Shown here one piece after another: positions 6,541 through 10,000 of a stretch of DNA of 10,000 bases. Made by a program: the position numbers and the translations under genes. The notes under the pieces are model-generated. The model did no database searches and was not told where the DNA came from. It saw nothing but the letters and a program-made list of their open reading frames with translations. The first letter of the stretch is position 1. Each line of letters opens with the position of its first letter. The stretch is from Stramonita haemastoma (lineage: Eukaryota > Mollusca > Gastropoda > Neogastropoda > Muricidae), in assembly GCA_030674155.1 (NCBI GenBank), contig CM060335.1, forward strand, positions 34,708,781 through 34,718,780, written 5' to 3'.

Positions 6541-7203
6541 ATCACTGTATAAGTGGTCATTACGCTATCAGAAATCATCGTATAAGAAGTGATCATAACG
6601 ATATCAGAAATCACGGTATGTGGTCATTATGATATTAGAAATCACTGTATGTCATCATTACAGTATCGGAAATCACCGTATAACGAAGTGGTATTTAGTC
6701 ATTTACCTGTCAGAAATCACCGTTAGTAAGTGATCACTGCTACATCAGAAATCACTTTTATATGTGGTCATACTACATCAGAATCACTGTTTGTAAGTGG
6801 TCATTACTATATATCAGAAATCACTGTTTTTAAGTGGTCATTACTATATATCAGAAATCACTTTTATATGTGGTCATTACTACATCAGAAATCACTGTTT
6901 ATAAGTGGTCATTACTATATATATATCAGAGATCAGTTTAGAAGTGGTCATTACTTTATCAGAAATTACAGTTTATAAGTGGTTGTTACTATACCAGAAA
7001 TACCTGTTGTAAATGGCCATTACTATATCAGAAATCACTGTTTATAAGTGGTCATTACTAATCAGAAATCACTGTTCATAAGTGGTCATTACTAGATCTA
7101 TATCGGAAATCACTGTTTGTAAGTAGTCACTACGCTATCAGAAATCACTACACAAGTGGCCATTACTGTCTCAGAAATCACAATACAAAATTGTCATTAC
7201 TGT
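6541..7203 (+). repeat. Minisatellite, 34-35 bp unit, about 19 copies
   Basis: Tandem units begin at 6567, 6603, 6634, 6665, 6710, 6744, 6777, 6813, 6850, 6884, 6925, 6958, 6993, 7027, 7061, 7102, 7137 and 7170. A partial unit precedes at 6541. Length varies from 31 to 45 bp, mostly 33-37. The unit reads ATCAGAAATCACTG, a short AT-rich stretch, then AAGTGGTCATTACTA. Middle units (6777-7100) are the most alike, with edge units more diverged, as expected when unequal exchange homogenises the centre. Length differences lie mostly in the TATAT joint between units. Within each unit ATCACT can pair with AGTGGT around a loop of about seven bases. There is no spacer/repeat alternation, so this is not CRISPR, and its open frames are not genes. 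Confidence 0.95.
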
Positions 7204-7420
7204 ATCTATTTGTTTTCCTCGGCTAGAGCTCAGAGGTCTACCATTGGTGACATTTTTGCGTTTATATGCGGCCGGTTTTGCCCACCATCGAGGTAGCCGC
7301 TTTCCGACTTCGGGTAAACGACGGTAGCTGAAATATTATTATATATATGCGCAGTTTTGAGATCAAATTACTTGGAAAGGCCAACGCTTGTTTCGGCTAG
7401 TATGGTCAGTGAAATGGAAT
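7204..7420. other. Unique sequence, no gene seen
   Basis: About 215 bases between two arrays, including a TATATATATG run near 7341-7350. Nothing coding or RNA-like is recognised. Confidence 0.4.
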
Positions 7421-7445
7421 CACACGCACGCACGCACGCACACAT

Positions 7446-7479
<34 letters not shown>

Positions 7480-7494
7480 CGCACCACGCACCAC

Positions 7495-7534
<40 letters not shown>

Positions 7535-7546
7535 ACACACACACGC
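7421..7546 (+). repeat. Compound (ACGC)n/(AC)n microsatellite
   Basis: ACGC words run to about 7480 with ACAC and ATGC variants side by side at about 7440-7447. A CGCACCACGC transition then leads to AC up to 7546 with a CC break at 7533-7534. It has the same compound structure as 5183-5335. Confidence 0.97.
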
Positions 7547-7671
7547 GGGGGTGTTTGGGGTGAGGTGGGATGGAGGAGAGAAGGGTGGGGTGAGGGGGGG
7601 AGCTGTTATCATGCTGAAAAAAGAGAAAGACAGCTACGCGACTATTTGCAAGATTTTGGACTGTGCGATAG
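7547..7671. other. G-rich then unique spacer
   Basis: GGGGTG/GGAG-rich sequence to about 7602, then ordinary sequence containing a stop in the frame used by the candidate downstream (TAG at 7669-7671). Confidence 0.4.
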
Positions 7672-7941
7672 TTGCTAGGAGCGCAGTGTGGTAGTGTGGA
7701 AGGGTTCCTGGAGGCAAGCACAATTATAATTGAAAGGGAGAGACGCTCTTTTACAATCTTGGACAAACAAGACTTAACGTGCGATTTATCAATCGAAAGT
7801 TTATCGATACTCGCTGATTCACTGGCGTCATTGCATCAAAATTCAAATTCGAATTCTTTGATACCTGTCATTCCTTCAGAGTGTGGAGGATTGTATATAA
7901 CAAAATATAAAGAAACAAAAATCATAAATAAACAACTGTAG
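7672..7941 (+). CDS. Weak exon candidate, product unknown
   Basis: A plus-strand frame of 89 codons has no ATG; it opens after a TAG at 7669-7671 and ends at a TAG at 7939-7941. The translation has a balanced composition unlike the repeat-driven frames. It includes RRSFTILDKQDLTCD, then LSILADSLASLHQN, and ends in a Lys-rich tail. If real it must be a terminal exon entered by splicing, and several AG sites lie at 7678-7730 without a good pyrimidine tract. AATAAA hexamers occur at 7927-7932 (inside the frame) and 8142-8147. I recognise no family and chance is a fair explanation. Confidence 0.15.
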   Translation: MLGAQCGSVEGFLEASTIIIERERRSFTILDKQDLTCDLSIESLSILADSLASLHQNSNSNSLIPVIPSECGGLYITKYKETKIINKQL

Positions 7942-8085
7942 TTGACATGGATGATCTTTCAGTCGTGGTATGTTCGTACACATATTGTAGATTAAAATGG
8001 TAACTCATCTCCATTTTACCCATTCTCAATATTTTTAAAAACATGTTTTAAATATATTTTTTATTAACATGAATCAGTAAACAAC
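7942..8085. other. AT-rich unique sequence
   Basis: Unique AT-rich sequence with a TTTTTAAAAACATGTTTTAAATA-like stretch near 8030-8060. It would be 3' untranslated sequence if the candidate exon upstream is real; otherwise nothing is seen. Confidence 0.3.
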
Positions 8086-8087
8086 TT

Positions 8088-8118
<31 letters not shown>

Positions 8119-8121
8119 GGG
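8086..8121 (+). repeat. T12 G24 homopolymer junction
   Basis: Twelve T are followed directly by 24 G, the longest G run in the window. T-to-G junctions also occur at 4691-4708. A collapse or expansion in assembly is likely. Confidence 0.95.
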
Positions 8122-8603
<482 letters not shown>

Positions 8604-8623
8604 TCCCTTCTCTCTCACAACAA

Positions 8624-8668
<45 letters not shown>

Positions 8669-8711
8669 ACACACACACACACACACCACTCCCACACACA
8701 CACACACACTC
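8624..8711 (+). repeat. Interrupted (AC)n microsatellite
   Basis: AC array with CC register breaks at 8667-8668 and 8686-8687, and CTCCC words toward the end. Only about 20 bases separate it from the TC array. Confidence 0.97.
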
Positions 8712-8886
8712 CCACACTCCCACCCTGCCTTACACACGCAATATTCTTTTTCTGTGTCAAATTCAAGGTCTTAGTTGAATGATCCTAATATATAATGAGT
8801 GAGAGAGTACACAATTCGGCCGATTCACAGGTCATTACGCTTGGGAACGATTAAAAAACAATATGTAATGATGTGAATACGAATTC
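8712..8886. other. Unique sequence, no gene seen
   Basis: Ordinary AT-rich sequence between the AC array and the minus-strand candidate. It would be downstream flank of that candidate. Confidence 0.4.
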
Positions 8887-8892
8887 TTTATT
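8887..8892 (-). terminator. Possible polyadenylation signal AATAAA
   Basis: The minus-strand hexamer overlaps the TAA of the candidate frame (GGATAATAAAG). A signal at the stop codon leaves only about 20 bases of 3' UTR, which is short but possible. Confidence 0.2.
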
Positions 8893-9073
8893 ATCCCCCA
8901 AAAGTTGATAAAGAGTCCCAGAATGAAATCGAGATGTAGTTCAGTCTTTTGTGCAATGAAATGTGAATCCCGAAAGGAAGTGAATCCCCATCCCTGCTAG
9001 CCTTTTTTTTATCCTCTGAAAACTTGTCAGCCATGTCTTTGTGCTGGCAGTAAGTGATAGACTGGGATGACAT
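8891..9073 (-). CDS. Candidate small ORF or terminal exon, product unknown
   Basis: A minus-strand frame starts at ATG (MSSQSITYCQHKDM), with a second ATG 14 codons in (MADKFSEDKKKASRDGDS). It runs 60 codons to a TAA sharing bases with AATAAA. Composition is balanced with an acidic/basic N-terminal half and a more hydrophobic end (SISFWDSLSTFGG). A second minus-strand frame overlaps its start: ATG at 9152 (MNSPSVEPIWGRL) to TGA at 9027, 41 codons. A TATATATA octamer lies about 100 bases upstream. The set could be a tiny intronless transcript unit, a terminal exon, or chance; no family is recognised. Confidence 0.2.
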   Translation of the reverse strand: MSSQSITYCQHKDMADKFSEDKKKASRDGDSLPFGIHISLHKRLNYISISFWDSLSTFGG

Positions 9074-9168
9074 ATGACACCCTGCCCGAGGCGTGAACAG
9101 CTTCAGTCATAATTAGTCTCCCCCATATAGGTTCAACGCTCGGGGAATTCATGACCTCGGAGTTCCCA

Positions 9169-9176
9169 TATATATA
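9169..9176 (-). promoter_or_regulatory. TATA-like octamer
   Basis: TATATATA is symmetric, so strand is assigned only because two minus-strand ATGs (9152 and 9073) follow it. With initiation about 30 bases downstream, the ATG at 9152 would fall just before the start site and that at 9073 after it. TA runs are frequent in such DNA. Confidence 0.1.
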
Positions 9177-9186
9177 CCCTCTTTTC

Positions 9187-9465
<279 letters not shown>

Positions 9466-9703
9466 GCTCTCGGTTGATTTTTTTTCTCTAGCGTCTGCAG
9501 GGAGTAGGAAGGGCTGGCTTGTTTGGATAGTCTACGGATCAGTTTCATGCTAATACTGCTGCCTACACCCCCTCCCCTTTCCCTACAATCCCGGGACCCT
9601 TACCTCCCTCCTCCACCCCAAGGCTGTCAGAGTGACAGATATTAGAGGTACGTCACACGCATCGGTCTCGTTTTCTGCTTCACTGCTGTGGTGGCGGCCC
9701 TAG
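9466..9703. other. Unique sequence, no gene seen
   Basis: GC-richer than the window average with C-rich words (CCCCCTCCCCTTTCCC near 9567-9582). Nothing recognised. Confidence 0.35.
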
Positions 9704-9704
9704 A

Positions 9705-9741
9705 CGTTCCACTAGGGTCATGCTACCCCCACTACACCATC

Positions 9742-9827
<86 letters not shown>

Positions 9828-9874
9828 AACTCTGATGGTGCCGGAGGGGCATGACCTGCCGAGCTGGAGCGGAT
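9705..9874. repeat. Imperfect inverted repeat enclosing a TC array
   Basis: GGTCATGC at 9716-9723 is mirrored by GCATGACC at 9849-9856. CACCATC (9735-9741) is mirrored by GATGGTG (9834-9840). Between these the arms are C-rich and G-rich with small gaps. The similarity may continue outward: CGTTCCA at 9705-9711 pairs with TGGAGCG at about 9865-9871. The loop is the TC array. This is either a hairpin-forming element, possibly a worn MITE-like insertion, or a coincidence of short matches. Confidence 0.5.
9742..9824 (+). repeat. (CT)n microsatellite
   Basis: About 83 bases of CT with one register break (TT at 9763-9764), lying between the arms of the inverted repeat. Confidence 0.98.
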
Positions 9875-10000
9875 GTTTTCTCAGACAACAGGCTGTTGAC
9901 AAGGCACGCTGCTTTTCCCAAAGAAATGTGGAGGCAGTCCCTTTTGGGGGGGAGGAGGATGGGGCATAGTAGTAGAGGGTTCTTAATGAAGTGGGGGAAG
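9875..10000. other. Unique sequence to window edge
   Basis: Mixed composition, ending G-rich from about 9945. On the minus strand a frame from 9921 starts MGKAACLVNSLLSEKTSAP and runs into the GA repeat. It is too short to judge. Confidence 0.3.

Noticed and set aside
6730..6978. 82-codon plus-strand frame with repeating GHYY motifs
   Set aside because: It is the translation of the 34-35 bp minisatellite.
6541..7203. Regularly spaced repeats resembling a CRISPR array
   Set aside because: Units are contiguous and whole-unit similar with no unique spacers, no cas-like genes are near, and the surrounding DNA is eukaryotic in character.

Overview
This window looks like non-coding, repeat-dense nuclear DNA from a eukaryote. 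There are no operons, Shine-Dalgarno-spaced genes or long open frames free of simple repeat. Sequence is dominated by long (AC)n, (TC/GA)n, (ACGC)n and (GTCT/AGAC)n microsatellites, homopolymers of 16-24 G or C, and three minisatellites with period above 30 bp. This texture is common in marine invertebrates, and a gastropod or other mollusc is my best guess. That is inference from repeat style only; nothing here identifies a taxon.

Layout. Positions 1-1800 are mostly unique, AT-rich sequence holding the best coding hints, all on the plus strand. The best is a possible 3'-terminal exon (517-618) with a pyrimidine-rich splice acceptor before it and AATAAA after its stop. It is followed by a 61-65 bp minisatellite of five units (759-1060) and two weaker exon candidates (about 1200-1484 and 1677-1788). 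Positions 1950-2516 are pyrimidine-rich, with a 50-bp tandem repeat and a 65-bp duplication inside GTCT/TC sequence. Positions 2517-5183 alternate unique sequence with microsatellites, a perfect 20-bp palindrome and a possible worn tRNA-derived SINE. Positions 5184-6480 run from an ACGC/AC array through near-unique sequence into a G/A-rich, AGAC and GT/GCGT block. Positions 6541-7203 are the clearest structured element: about 19 tandem copies of a 34-35 bp unit, most of which can fold into a small hairpin. Positions 7421-8711 hold further arrays, a T12G24 run and a weak exon candidate. Positions 8887-9176 hold a minus-strand open frame whose stop overlaps AATAAA, with a TATA-like octamer upstream. 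The last 850 bases hold two large TC arrays, the second inside an imperfect inverted repeat.

No complete gene can be asserted and no product is recognised. Exon calls are low-confidence hypotheses needing transcript or homology evidence. I found no convincing new system. The most useful leads are the 517-618 exon, the hairpin minisatellite, the inverted repeat around the last TC array, and signs that (ACGC)n arrays decay to (AC)n.
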